NCBI GenBank assembly: GCA_951812925.1
Contig: OX638370.1
Span: 124,262,897-124,326,896, forward strand
Length of the DNA: 64,000 nt
Origin: Calliopum simillimum
Lineage: Eukaryota; Arthropoda; Insecta; Diptera; Lauxaniidae
Reading direction: 5' to 3'
Below are positions 11,217 through 22,581 of the stretch, piece after piece; position 1 is the first letter of the stretch; the number at the start of each line of letters is the position of its first letter. The translations under genes were made by a program, and so were the position numbers. A model generated the notes under the pieces. The model ran no database searches. It had not been told where the DNA came from and saw only the letters and a list, made by a program, of their open reading frames with translations.

Positions 11217-13047
11217 TTATCTTCTCTTCTTATACGAGATAAAATTGTATGTACTTATGTACTTATGTACCTATGTACTTATGTATGTTTGTTCGGAACG
11301 GGCAAAACTTTTTCTCGAAAACGCGTACAGCGATTTTAAAAAAACTTGGAACAGTTTTAGATACTAGCATACAATGAAGAATGAGCAAGGTTTGAACTTT
11401 GTAAATGCTCACCAGGGGGCGTGGCACCGCCCTAAGTTTTAAATTTGATTTGGTCATAACTCGTAAACCATACAAGGTATTTGAATGAAATTTGGTAGGC
11501 GGGTACTGCTTGATAATACCTTGTGACAGACAAAAAGTGGGCGGGATTGAAGAAGTGCCACGCCCACTTTTTAACGCTTGAAAATTTTAATTCAATATTA
11601 CTCGAAAATGACTCCAACGATTTTAATGAAAATTTAGGAGATTTTACCTCAGCAAACAGGTATTAATATGTGACATGCCGTTATATTGGGAAAACTCGTT
11701 GAAGGGCGTGGCACCGCCCACAAAAATATAATTCGGTATAAAAAGAAAACTAATAAAGTAATCATTCTAAAATTAACTGTGGGGAGCATTCTTGCTATAA
11801 GGCATCTCTGATCTGAAAGCGGGCAAAATATCGCCGTTGCGCGTGGAACCTCCCATACAAGCAAAATATGTTAAATGCTATTTCTCGCAAATGTTACAAG
11901 GTATTTTAATGAAATTTGGTACGAAGGTACTGCTTAATAATATCTTGTAACAAACGAAAAGTGGGCGGGATCGATTAAGTGCCACGCCCACTTTTTAACC
12001 CTTGAAAATTTTGATTCAATATTACTCGAAAACGACTCCGGCAAATTTGATGAAAATTTAGGATCTGTTACCTCTTTAAACAAGTATTAATGTGTCATAT
12101 GCCATTATATTGGGAAAACTCGTTCAAGGGCGTGGCACCGCCCACAAAAATATATTGCGCTATAAAAAGAAAACTACTAAAGCAATCTTTCTGAATTTAA
12201 CTGTAGGGAGTCTACTTGCTATTAGGCACCTACGACCTGAAAGTAGGCAAAATATCGAAAGTGCGCGTGGAACCTCCCATACAAGTAAAACACATTAAAT
12301 GCTGTTTCTCGCAAATGATACAACATATTTTGATGAAATTTGGTATGCGAATCTGGATCAGAAGGATCTAAAGCATAATAAAAAGATGGCTTTGTTTAAT
12401 AATTGCCACGCCCACTTTTTTATCAAAATAAAAATTTTTGTTAATAACTCAGGCACAAAAAAAAAATGGAATGAACTGTTTAATTCTTATATGCAGTCTT
12501 ATGTACTTTTTGACGCTAAATCCGTCTTCATCAGCAGAACTGTCACTATACCTGCAGGATTTTGAAATATCCTTGCTTGAAGTTGAAGAAAACGCTGTGT
12601 TCAGTCTTACAGCGTAGCTACAAGAAAAGGCGAAATTCTTTTTTATTAATAGCATCGGATAGTTACACTCTTCCTTATCCAAATATGTTTTCAGAGTTTT
12701 CCAATAGGATTCTTATTTTCCGAGTTATGATCCTTTGAAGATAAGATATTTCAGCCGCCATACAAAAGACAAAATATTTTGGGTGCGTGGCATATCCCAT
12801 TTATTTATTTTAGGGCATTCTATTTCGCCAAAAAAAAATTTGAGTTTTTGATATTTTTCTATACCATTCGATGCTTTCCGAGTTTTTTCTTATTATTATT
12901 CTCATCGGTTTATTTATCATTTTGAAAGCATGACCGTTAGAAGTGAAAAGATACAAGTTTCATAACAAAAAATAGCTATGAATAAAAACATCGACAAAAA
13001 TAATAAGATTAGATTGTTGACCGAGCAGGGATCGGTCTCCAGGTACT
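11217..13047 (+). mobile_element. Family-B element copy 2, nested in the hAT transposon
   Basis: An uninterrupted copy of 1831 bp: start TTATCTTCTCTTCTTATACG, two internal units of about 420 bp (landmark TGCCGTTATATTGGGAAAAC near 11670 and its variant near 12095), a tail with GTCTTCATCAGCAGAACTGTC and the 3' hairpin GACCGAGCAGGGATCGGTC, ending GGTACT. It is the best reference copy for the family. Open frames such as 12299-12565 and 12449-12682 follow the repeat and are also present in copy 3, but lack any known domain; they may be chance frames. Confidence 0.8.
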
Positions 13048-13738
13048 AAATTACTATACTGTAAATGATGTAAAATCAAAAAAAAATATAATTTGTCAGA
13101 AAAAAACTATATTGATTGTTTTATTGTGTTTACAACCTTTAAATGATATGAATAAGCTAATTAAATTCTATAAAACCATAAATAAAGATTAATTTTAGAA
13201 TTATTAAAAAAAATTTGAATGGCCTAGGGCCCCCATTTGGATTAATCCGGCACTGGGTGCGTGGAATATCCCATTTATTTGATTTTTTGATATTTTTCCA
13301 AACCATTCCATACTTTCCAAATTTTTTCTTATTATTATTCTCATCGATTAATTTATCATTTTGAAAGCATGAACATTGGAGGTGAAAAGATTCGAATTCC
13401 ATCACAAAAAATAGCTATGAATAATAACATCGACTAAAATAATAAGATCAGATTGTTGACCGAGCAGGGATCGGTCTCCTGGTACTAACAGATTATACGA
13501 CAAAATACTACACTGTCTTGTTACATAACTTCAAATGTAGCTAAAAACCTTGTATTCTGGGAATTTTTGGGTAAAGATATCTCAAAATTCTGAAGTGCTG
13601 AAGCAGTTCTGTTCTCGGATTTTATTTTAAAATCAAAAAGTTTGTCAAAAATTTACTTTTTCTACAAGCCAAACTATTTCTTAGGTTTAAACATCCGTAA
13701 CTATTTAAGGAATGACAGATTAGATTCATCGCCATTAA

Positions 13739-13855
13739 GGGCCGTTTTCTCAATGTTTGGTTAAGCACTTATAAGAACTTTAACCAAGAGTTTTTCACTA
13801 AAATCTGTAGGTTAAATTTCTGATCAGTGCTTGCCCAACATTGAAAAACAGCCCC
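13739..13855. mobile_element. 117-bp MITE
   Basis: Ends are inverted repeats of about 30 bp with a few mismatches: GGGCCGTTTTCTCAATGTTT at the left and, reverse-complemented, GGGGCTGTTTTTCAATGTTG at the right, both continuing to an AAGCACT block. No clear TSD was found. The termini are reminiscent of PIF/Harbinger MITEs but I cannot prove the class. Confidence 0.55.
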
Positions 13856-14019
13856 AAGGGTTGATTTGACACAAAAAAAAAAAAAACAATGAACATCTGT
13901 TAGACAATACGGTTTATAAAAAGTTAATTTAAAAAAACTTTATTTTTTGACTTTTGGCCAGCTTTTTAGGATTTTGAAACAGTGTGCGTAACCATAAAAT
14001 AAAAAACTTAAATATTTTT

Positions 14020-14925
14020 TATAATTAAGTAAAATCTTATGATGTCTGTATATAGTTCACTGATCAGGTCGCAAAAAACATGACAAAAAGGAAGTAAAAC
14101 GTTTAAGAGTTTTTATCACAGGAATCGGTAAATGGGTCATTTAAAAAGAGAAACCTACAGCTACTAAATTAGAGGGTGGAAATCAGAGAATACACCCTTT
14201 ACAGTTCTTTCATATGTCTAGCGAACAAAGCAAAATTTCAATATTTTCTTTAGAAAACTTTTTAAAGAAAATTAAATTTGCCATTTGCTTATTTAAAAAA
14301 AAAACTGCTAAGGCTAAAAATGTTGAAACCAAAAACAAGAATCGAAAACTTTGAATTCTTTTGTTTTTTGTCCCTATCGCCTATAACTTAGTGTCAAAGA
14401 TAGGTAAAGACGTAGCAGAATATTAAAAAATGTGTTCAAATTTCCTATAAATGAAATTTCGTTTATGTTGTCAGAAAACTGTTGTTATTCAAAACCAAGG
14501 TGAAAAAAAAAAAAAATTATTAAAAAAGTTTCAAAAAATTCAGAAAAAAAATTCTCACGTATTTCTTGGACGATTAAATTTGGCCTTATAAATTTTTTCG
14601 TAAATAGAAACCGTTTTTCCGACCGCATTAACAAAATTACAAAAAGTTTTCAAAAGAAAGTATCGAAATTTTGCTTTGTTCACTAGATATATGGAAAAAA
14701 CTGTAAAGGATACATTTTGCCGCCCCCTCTCCAATTTCCACCCACTAATTTTATAGCACTCCGCGGTTTTTTCTTAAACGACAGATTTACCAATTTCTTT
14801 AATGAAACCCGTAAACGTCTTACTTCCTTTTGAAATGTAGGCATGTTTCCAAATTCCGCAGACATCACATCGCCATGCTTGTAAAACTTTTTTTATATGT
14901 AGACTTTTGTTAACCAATTTCTTAT
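14020..14925. repeat. Palindromic repeat family C, copy 1 (imperfect arms of about 280 bp)
   Basis: The left arm (about 14020-14290) and right arm (about 14620-14925) are reverse complements with many mismatches. Landmarks are AAAGGAAGTAAAACGTTTA versus AAGGAAGTAAGACGTTTACG, and CTAGCGAACAAAGCAAAATT versus CTAGTGAACAAAGCAAAATT. The loop contains ACGTATTTCTTGGACGATTA, a phrase shared with the palindromes at 20200-21475 and 42740-42995, which links the three copies. Confidence 0.6.
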
Positions 14926-15121
14926 GAATCGAAAATAAAGATAATCACCCCTATACGTATTCCCAATTGACGTCTCTATTTCGTTTTTGAGGCGTTTTAG
15001 TTTTTATCATCGAGTCGCTTCTGGATTTGGAGTTTGGAAATATATTGAAACGACGAGTGTTTATGAAGGGATAAAGAATAATGAAAATAAAATAGAATAA
15101 TAAAATTACTTGTTGTGTTTT

Positions 15122-16039
15122 TATACCCTACACCCAGGGTATATTCACTTTGTCCTTCCGTTTGTAACGCAGAGAAGGAGGCGTGGCAGATATAGAAAAA
15201 TATATATATTCTTGCTCAGCGTCACATCCTGAGTCGATATAGCCATGTCCGTCTGTCTGGCTGACTGGGTGGCTGGCTGGCTGGCTGTGTGTTGAAATAC
15301 ACTTTTGGGAAAACTGAGCAAGATATATCAATGAAACTTGGTACACTACCTCCGTCGCTAGAGATAGCTCGGGGGATTGAAAATCGAAATCGGTCAACGG
15401 ATACGCCTACCGCCCATACAAAAAATATATTCCAAATGCAATTTTAGGAATATTTTTCACGACAATGCAAACAAAATACGCATAAATACTAAGAATTGTA
15501 AGCGCAAGCTCTGAAAAAAAACTAAACGAATTCGAACAAGAAGGCGTGGCACCTCCCATATAAGCAAAAGCTTCAAGACGCTATACTGAAAGCGTTTTAT
15601 GAGATATTAAAACCAAATTTAACTCAGACACTAAGAATCATAAATAAAAGCTCTCAACAAAAATTAGGTGAAATCGGACAAGGAAGCGTAGCACCTCCCA
15701 TATAAGCAAAAGTTTCAAAATGCCATACGGAAAGAGTTTTTTGAGATAATCCAAACAAATTTCACTCAAATACTAAAGACTATAAATGCACGCTCTAAGC
15801 TAAAACTAGAGGAACTCGGACAAGAGGTCGTGGCACCTCCTATATAAGCAAAAGCTTCAAAACACCATGCTGAAAACATTTTTCACTCAGACACTTAAAC
15901 CTATAAATGCAAGCTCTGAACAAAAACTGGGTGAACTCGAACAAGAGGGCGTAGCACCTCCCATATGAGCAAAATTTTAAAAATACTGCAGTGTAGGGTA
16001 TTTAATGTTTGGCCAGGGCAAATTTTACACCCTTACTAG
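15122..16039 (+). mobile_element. INE-1-like element, copy 2
   Basis: Same start (TATACCC...GGGTATA), microsatellite (GGCTGGCTGG), four to five internal GGCGTGGCACCTCC units of roughly 120-130 bp, and end (TGCAGTGTAGGGTATTTA, GGCCAGG, CCCTTACTAG) as copy 1. Full length; followed by a T run. Confidence 0.85.
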
Positions 16040-16485
16040 TTTTTTTTTTATTTTAGTTTTTGGAGTGTTAACATAACTCAATTTTGTCAAAAACGAACAA
16101 TTCGATTTCAAAAATAGTAGCACTCGACGGATTTTCTTAACAATTTTTTTTAACCATTATTAGAGAAATACCCCGATCAAGAATATACATATAAAAATTT
16201 ATAAGATGATGCAACATGAGTATATGGCACTCCTTTACAACTCCTTTGAACATGAAAGATATAATTCGCGAGCTCACAAATGCAAGCCCTCGCAACGGGT
16301 CGAAGCTTTACGCGTTGCAAGCTGAAGAAAGAAGCCTATATCGTCAGCTGAAATTCAACGGCGTTGCAAAAAACTTTTTAAAACTTCAAATATTTAAGAT
16401 CTTAAAGCCACTTTTGGCAAGTACTGCCTAAAACAAAATAGGTATTAATGCTTTTAAAAAAATATAAAATGTTGTAAGATCTTTT
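16040..16485. other. Spacer between two INE-1-like copies, no gene seen
   Basis: Separates copies 2 and 3. A short plus-strand frame (16216-16431) contains no recognised domain and no splice or codon evidence, so it is left uncalled. Confidence 0.35.
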
Positions 16486-17371
16486 TATACCCTACACCCA
16501 GGGTATATTCACTTTGTCCTTCCGTTTGTAACGCAGAGAAGGAGGCGTGGCAGATATAGAAAAGTATATATATTCTTGATCAGCGTCACTTTCTGAGTCG
16601 ATATAGCCATGTCCGTCTGTCTGGCTGGCTGGCTGGTTGGCTGGGTGGCTGGCTGGCTGTGTGTTGAAATGCACTCTTTGGAAAAACTGAGTAAGATAAT
16701 TCAATAAAATTTAGTACACTGCCTCCGTCGTCAAAGATAGCTCGGGGGATTGAAAATGAGCGAAATCGGTCAACGGACACGCCTACCGCCCATACAAAAA
16801 ATATATTCAAAATGCAATTTTAGGAGTATTTTTCACGACAATGCAACCAAAATACGCATAAATACTAAAAAATGTAAGCGCAAGCTCCGAGAAAAAATTT
16901 AACGAATTCGGACAAGAGGGCGTGGCACCTCCCATACAAGCAAAAGCTTCAAAACTCAGTCACTAAGTATCATAAATGAAAGCTCTCGACAAAAATTGGG
17001 TGCAATCGGACAAGGGGGCGTGGCACCTCCCATATAAGCAGAAGTTTCAAAATGCTATACTAAAAGAGTTTTTTGAGATAATCCAACCAAACTTCACTCA
17101 AATACTAAAGACTATAAATACACGCTCTAAACTAAAACTAGACGAACTCGGACAAGAGGGCGTGGCACCTCCTATACAAGCAAAAGCTTCAAAACACTGT
17201 ACTGAAAACGTTTTTCACTCAGATACTAAAAACTATAAATCCAAGCTCTGGACAAAAACTGGGTGAACTCGGACAAGAGAGCGTAGCACCTCCCATATGA
17301 GGAAAATTTTAAAAATACTGCAGTGTAGGGTATTTAATGTTTGGCCAGGCCAAATTTTACACCCTTACTAG
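16486..17371 (+). mobile_element. INE-1-like element, copy 3
   Basis: Full-length copy in the same orientation as copies 1 and 2, with the TATACCC palindrome, GGCTGG microsatellite, internal GGGCGTGGCACCTCCCATA units and the terminal GGCCAGGCC hairpin followed by CACCCTTACTAG. The base after CTAG is T, as in every other copy. Confidence 0.85.
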
Positions 17372-17921
17372 TTGGATTTCAGATTATGATACTCGTATAC
17401 TGTATGTAGGGTAAGAAAACAATGATTAACTAGAGCATTTTCGAAGCAATAAAGAGCATCTAAGAGCATAATATGCACTGTACGATGTTGCGAAGAGAGT
17501 GAAGTTTAAAAATAAAAAAATGCTATTTTTGTTGTGATGTCATTTGTAAGTGTGTTCATTTGACATGAATCAAATGGATACATTCTTACTTTGGTGGAAT
17601 CAAGATTATTATTTTTTTTTTTTTTTTGGAAATATTTTTATATCATTCTGTTCTTATTTATATGTGACCTGGTTTATGAAAAAGGCGTTTACGTTCGAAA
17701 AAAAAAATTTTGTAAAAACAACTGGAAAACAACTTTTAAAGGTCAATTTATGAAAATCGGCAAAAATTGGAAAAATTTTTTTTGACACGTAAGCCCCCAT
17801 GGACCAAGTCACATATATTGAACAATAAATGCATCCTTTTAATTGCAAGACACTCGTTTTTTCATATAAATTTCGTTATCATAGTTTTTGTAAATTGATT
17901 AAATCTAAGTTTAATTGTCAA

Positions 17922-18159
17922 TCATGATGCTGGTTCGGCAGTTTTTGGTTTATTTCGTAGCTTCTGCTTTCGCTCATCTAATTCTTCTTTCTGTACCACC
18001 TTAAATCGTTGAAATTTATTATTTTCTTGTGCCTCTGAACGTTGGATTTTGAAGAGTGACCTCTTGTACCAACTAAGTTTGATTTGACGTCCAATATAGC
18101 AGCCACATTTGCCGCAATAATGATTAATGTCATGCCGTCCATTCCAACGAATAGGAGTG
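17922..18159 (-). CDS. LITAF-domain protein gene 2, exon 2 (C-terminal half)
   Basis: Second coding exon of a 144-aa LITAF-like protein; exon 1 is 25113-24917. The acceptor is TTTCTACAG just upstream (18160-18162 is the AG side) and the exon begins with the third base of a split Cys codon, giving the same frame as exon 1. It encodes the second zinc-binding half, HDINHYCGKCGCYIG, which corresponds to the HYCPNC-x-x-x-x-GTY block of LITAF domains, followed by a basic, Gln/Lys/Glu-rich tail of about 55 residues predicted to be helical, ending at TGA (17924-17922). ATTAAA-type poly(A) candidates lie downstream. The tail is longer than in human LITAF, which ends soon after the second CxxC. Confidence 0.75.
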
Positions 18160-18352
18160 CTGTAGAAATTACGATTTGAAAGTTAATTTGCGATACGTAT
18201 ATGTATTTTTATATCAATTCAAATTGTAAAGCAGTTAAGAAATGCGGTATCAAATGGGGAAACTTTAAGAAAATGTTTTACAAATCAGAAGTTTAAATTT
18301 AAAAGAGTATGAAGTGCTTGTAAACATGTTCAATGGCAGATTTTATTAAACA

Positions 18353-19015
18353 CACTATGCAAAATCCAAATCTCCCAGTGAATGCCACTATCCATTTCAT
18401 ATGTAAAATGGGCTGCTGATTCCGAAAATCGCATTATTTTTTTTTTTTCGTGTCGTTTTCGAAATATCGGTCATTTTTGGTTTTCGGACCAAAAAAAAAG
18501 ATAGTTCCATTTAAATACAAATATCTCAAGAACTAATGTTTGTATTCAAATGTATTATATGTATGGGCGGTAGGCGTGTCCGTTGACCGATTTCGCTCAT
18601 TTTCAGTCCCCCGAGCTAACTTTGACGACGAAGGCTGTGCACTAAATTTTATTGAATTATCTTGCTTAGTTTTCCCAAAAAATGTATTTCCACACACAGC
18701 CGTTACCCAGCCAGCCAGCCACCCAGCCAGACAGACAGACATGGCTATATCGACTCAGGAGGTGACGCTGATCAAGAATATATATACTTTTCCATATCTG
18801 CCACGCCTCCTTCTCTGCGTTACAAACGGAGATATTTGTATTTAAGTAGAACTATCTTTTTTTTTGGTCCGAAAACCGAAAATGACCGATATCTCGAAAA
18901 CGACACAAAATAAAAAAAAAATAATGCAATTTTCGGAATCAGCAGCCCATTTTACATATAAAATGAATAATGGCATTCCCTGGGGAAATAATTTTTACTC
19001 ATTTGTTGCATAGTG
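18353..19015. mobile_element. CACTA-ended palindromic element H containing an INE-1-like fragment
   Basis: The arms (18353-18542 and 18831-19015) are inverted: CACTATGCAA at both outer ends, then GGGCTGCTGATTCCGAAAAT / ATTTTCGGAATCAGCAGCCC and a TATCTCGAAAACGACAC block. Between them lies part of an INE-1-like element in minus orientation (18543-18830) lacking both ends. A third arm-like copy is at 30620-30770. CACTA termini suggest the CMC group, but I found no 3-bp TSD. Confidence 0.6.
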
Positions 19016-19574
19016 ATATTAGCTAAGTTTTCACCTTGTATTTAATTTCATTTTGTTTGGGACTAATGGGTACAACTATTCTTAACTACTTTGCTTTCAT
19101 AATGCTTATGTTCTATACAATATTGGAAGCTGCAAATCTATAGCATTTTATTTTTATCTTTATCTCGGCACATTTATTTTGTGTGCGCCAGATCACTAGT
19201 ACAAAAATATAAAATGAAAAATTAAGAATTATAACCTCAGACTGAAATTTGACGTTAAGCAGTCACGATAACTTGGATTACAATGCCAAATCAAATCAGG
19301 GCAAGGTTTTTTTTATAAATATTGCAATGTACTACACTTTTCGAGAAAAAAAATATAAAATCAGATATTAATACATTAATTTGGAGTCTAACTTCTACAT
19401 TCATTCATGAATTATTTAACCATATAAGATATATTGCCAAAGTAATAACAAAAACAAAAATCTGTTATATATACAGAAGGTCAACTCAAGCGATGGAACC
19501 ATGGCGTTCTTGGGAAATAGTGAATTGCAAGTCTGCTACATTTCTTCAAGCAGAATCACCAACTTCATCTACTA
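19016..19574. other. Intron sequence of LITAF gene 2, nothing specific seen
   Basis: Between element H and the 5.2-kb TA-flanked transposon. A plus-strand frame at 19322-19630 runs across the transposon's left end, so it cannot be an ancestral exon. Confidence 0.4.
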
Positions 19575-19924
19575 CACTGAGAAAACAGTATGATTACATA
19601 CATCGAAATTTGGTAATAATTAACATATAATATATTTGATATAGGCGAATCGAATATTTGATATTATTCAATGAGTGGCATATTTGAGCAATTTTATTAG
19701 TTCAATCATATATTTGTTAATAATTACCAAATATATGTTTGAATATAAAGACATTTATTATTTTTTATTTGGACCTTTATTATTATTAATCTTTTTATTA
19801 ATTAGGAACTAACATGACAATATTTGCTAGGATCACGGCGACATCATAAAATATAATATTTGTTATAAATTAAAAAAAAATTCTTCTCTGAAATTTGAAT
19901 GCACTCGCCAAGTTGCAAAAAAAA

Positions 19925-20005
19925 CAAAAAAAATCTTGTCTGGGTGGGGATTGAACTCATTTCCCCAGGGCATTTTGTTCTTTGTTAAATGCTACCATAT
20001 ATTTA
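19925..20005 (-). other. tRNA-like B-box sequence in the left arm of the 5.2-kb transposon
   Basis: Read on the minus strand: GCCCTGGGGAAATGAGTTCAATCCCC then ACCCAGACAAGA. GAGTTCAATCC matches the pol III B-box/T-arm (consensus GGTTCRANTCC). The 5' half is less tRNA-like. It pairs in inverted orientation with the copy at 24428-24499. Not a functional tRNA: no acceptor-stem pairing. Confidence 0.4.
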
Positions 20006-20199
20006 CCAGCTACATTTGTAACCTTGGTTTATTGCAATCGTAAGAGGGAATCCTGTATAGCGAATTGGAACTATGCCGCGCGTATTGAATTGTTTAAACC
20101 TCTAGACGCAATGACCGAATGTAAATAAGTGAATCTTACAGCTTAACAATCAGAACTACAATATATGTATTATAACTAAAGATGTTCTACATATGAAGA

Positions 20200-21475
20200 A
20201 CTCCACGCCAAGTGTACCAAAAAATTTTTTTTCTCTCCGATTTCGCTCAAATTTGGCTATATGGTAGATCCGGTGTGCAAAAACAACAATCCGGGAGGAT
20301 TTGGTCCTAGTACCATTTGTTGTTAAAATACAGGGTTTTGAATTTGGCGATTTTAGTCATTTGTATGAAAAGGGTGTTTTTTCAAAAATTTATAGCCTAC
20401 ACTAAAGTTTGTAAATTGATAAATCTAAGTTACTGGTCCCATTCATTTTGAAACGATCTTTTTATAAAAAAATATTTCTTGGTGAAAAAAATGTTTTTTC
20501 ACCAAAATTTTTTACACTTAAAAATACTTTTGAATTTTTTTTAAAAAAAGCCCCCTTAGATTTTTTTTAAAAGTACCTTTAATTAAAGCATAATTTATAA
20601 GCTTTAAAATTATGTATGACTCAAGATGGGATTCGGACGCTTAATAAGAGTTTTTGGCTTTTGAACGCCCGTGGCAGAACAAAATCTTTTTTTACTCGAA
20701 AGGAAAACATCTTACGTTAAAAGTGTATATGGCAAAAAATGCTTAAAATCGTCTTAGAAATACATATGAATTTTTTGGAATTTTTTAAAACTTTTTTTTT
20801 ATTTTGAATAATTTTTGAAAAATTTTTTTTATGAAAAATTTTTGCAAAAAATATTGAAAGGAAAAAAATTTTTTTTTTAGCTTTTCGAAAAATTCCAAAA
20901 AAATCACACGTATTGCTTGGACGATTTTAAACATTTTTTGTTATATACACTTTTAACGTAAGATGTTTTCCTCTCGAGTAAAAAAAGATTTTTGTCTGCC
21001 ACGGGCGTTCAAAAGCCAAAAACTCTTATTAAGCGTCTGAATCCCATTTTGAGCCATACATCATTTTAAAGCTTATAAATTATGCTTTAATTTAAGGTAC
21101 TTTTAAAAAAAATCTAAGGGGGCTTTTTTTAAAAAAAATTCAAAAGTATTTTTAAGTGTAAAAAATTTTGGTGAAAAAACATTTTTTTCATCAAGAAATA
21201 TTTTTTTATAAAAAGAACGTTTCAAAATGAATGGGACCAGTAACTTAGATTTATCAATTTACAAACTTTAGTGTAGGCTATAAATTTTTGAAAAACACCC
21301 TTTTCATGAAAATGACTAAAATCGCCAACTTCAACACCATCTATTTTAACGACAAATGGTACTAGGACCAAATCCTCCCGGATTGTTGTTCTTGCACACT
21401 GGATCTACCATATTGCCAAATTTGAGCGAAATCGGAGAAAAAAAAAATTTGTTTTTGGTACACTTGGCGTGGAGT
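20200..21475. repeat. 1276-bp near-perfect palindrome (family C, copy 2)
   Basis: Two arms of about 555 bp (20200-20760 and 20920-21475) are reverse complements with few differences; the outer ends read ACTCCACGCCAAGTGTACC on both sides. Long shared stretches include CCGGGAGGATTTGGTCCTAG and AGTTTTTGGCTTTTGAACGC. The 160-bp loop is extremely A/T-rich. No ORF, no clear TSD. The inner phrase around TTGCTTGGACGATTTTAA links it to the palindromes at 14020-14925 and 42740-42995. Confidence 0.85.
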
Positions 21476-21579
21476 GCATCATATACAAATCAAAATGCGA
21501 AAAAGTTATAACGAATCACAAAGTCAATCAAAGTGAAGTAAAAAAATAAAATATTTAATTAAAAAAAAATCACTTTCTT

Positions 21580-21925
21580 GTCTGGGATTCGAACATACAC
21601 CAACGACGTATATGAATAAGGTATTCAAATTTTATTCGTTTGACTTTCTCGCCGGTCTGTACAATTTGGTTAGACACAAATAAAGCTGTTCAAAGAGGAA
21701 TAAAGTGTTGCTATGCCAACGCTGCGTTTGATTTACAGACGCAGAATTCAAAAGCAAACGTATTTAGACATTTCGTTTGTCCGCTTTCAGCAACATTTTA
21801 TCAATTTTAACGAATTCCACAGACCACAGTAACGAACTGTGTATCTTGATGAAAATATACGTTGTTGCATACACCCCCAGTGTATCAGTCAAACGTCTTA
21901 TACATTGAGCTAACTCTTTTTTTTT
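21580..21925 (-). other. tRNA-like sequence interrupted by the 267-bp MITE
   Basis: On the minus strand, 21925-21875 reads AGAGTTAGCTCAATGTATAAG then a GGGGGTGT block, and after the MITE 21600-21580 continues with GTTCGAATCCCAGACAAGA. These are an A-box-like (TTAGCTCAATG) and an almost perfect B-box (GTTCGAATCC). The same joint sequence, uninterrupted and in opposite orientation, is at 24428-24499. It lacks complementary acceptor ends, so it is a tRNA-derived or tRNA-mimicking part of the transposon, not a tRNA gene. Confidence 0.5.
21601..21867. mobile_element. 267-bp MITE with 7-bp target duplication
   Basis: Short terminal inverted repeats CAACGACGTATAT (left) and CAACAACGTATAT (right, reverse complement) are flanked by CATACAC at 21594-21600 and 21868-21874. 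Removing it restores a continuous tRNA-like sequence on the minus strand, which confirms the insertion. A 7-bp TSD is compatible with P/Galileo-type or other superfamilies; class not proven. Confidence 0.75.
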
Positions 21926-22581
21926 TTTTTTTGTATTGACTATTATTTTGAAATAATTTTAAACAAAAAGTCAAACAAAAAATTTAACAAGCATTGATTG
22001 TTTGAAGTTTGAAAAGAATAGCCGTGTTCGTTGAAAAAAAAAAAAATTTTATATATTTGTAAATATTCAAATTTTTAACAAAAAGCGTACGTTGAAACAA
22101 AAATTTGATACTTGCGTCACAAAAACTTTATAAATATTTACAAATATTTATAAAAACTTTATGAATACTAGTTCGCCGGTGGCCAAATTTTGGCCATTCT
22201 CCTAAAGATAGATACAGTTTTTTCGACTACTGTTTTGTATAAAAGAAAGCCAGAATATTAAGTGTTGACAGAATTCAATACTTCTAGTAACATTTTTTGG
22301 ATGCAGAAGGCTTAGTGTATATCAAAATCGAATTACATAAAAATTGGAGTGGTGGCTTAGCCGTGGTAGCTAGCGTATTTCATTTTGGGAGCGAGGCATC
22401 TTCTACTAAAAAAAAAGATTAATATTCTTTCTCAAAAATCCGTTAATCTCCACTCCAAATCAGCCGAGATAACCTATTTTCTCTTTAGGCGCATGACGCC
22501 ACTCGCATATAAATTTTTCTAAAGCTTTCTTCCTCAGGGCTTAGCATATTAAGGCATAAGAACCAGTGTTAAATTTCAGCC

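Larger units (their letters stand above)
10121..13255 (+). mobile_element. hAT transposon (ZMYM-type), 3.1 kb, carrying a nested family-B copy
   Basis: The left end is CAGTGCTGAATTACCC, the right end in reverse complement is CAGTGCCGGATTAATCC. It is flanked by an 8-bp duplication, GGTGCGCG (10113-10120) and GGTGCGTG (13256-13263), one mismatch apart. The host family-B sequence resumes exactly after it. An 8-bp TSD and CAGTG termini define the hAT superfamily. The transposase remains at 10230-11170; family-B copy 2 (11217-13047) was inserted later, between the transposase and the right end. Confidence 0.88.
6285..13486 (+). mobile_element. Family-B element copy 1, split in three parts by two insertions
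   Basis: The element consists of 6285-6534, 8896-10120 and 13256-13486, about 1.7 kb once the insertions are removed. It starts with TATCTTCTCTTCTTATACGAG, has internal repeats of about 420 bp with GGGCGTGGCACCGCCCA and GTGGGCGGGATCGA blocks, and ends with a perfect hairpin GACCGA(gcaggga)TCGGTC followed by 10 bp ending GGTACT. Copies 2 and 3 have the same start, end and length, which supports the boundaries. Short palindromes at both ends, no coding capacity and central repeats suggest a Helentron/HINE-like class; that is inference. Confidence 0.8.

Noticed and set aside
12299..12682. Overlapping frames of 88 and 77 codons in family-B copy 2
   Set aside because: They recur in copy 3, as expected for any repeat, without a recognised domain; I mention them but do not call genes.
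19322..19630. 102-codon plus-strand frame with possible donor GTAATA
   Set aside because: It crosses the left end of the TA-flanked transposon at 19575, so it cannot be an ancestral exon.
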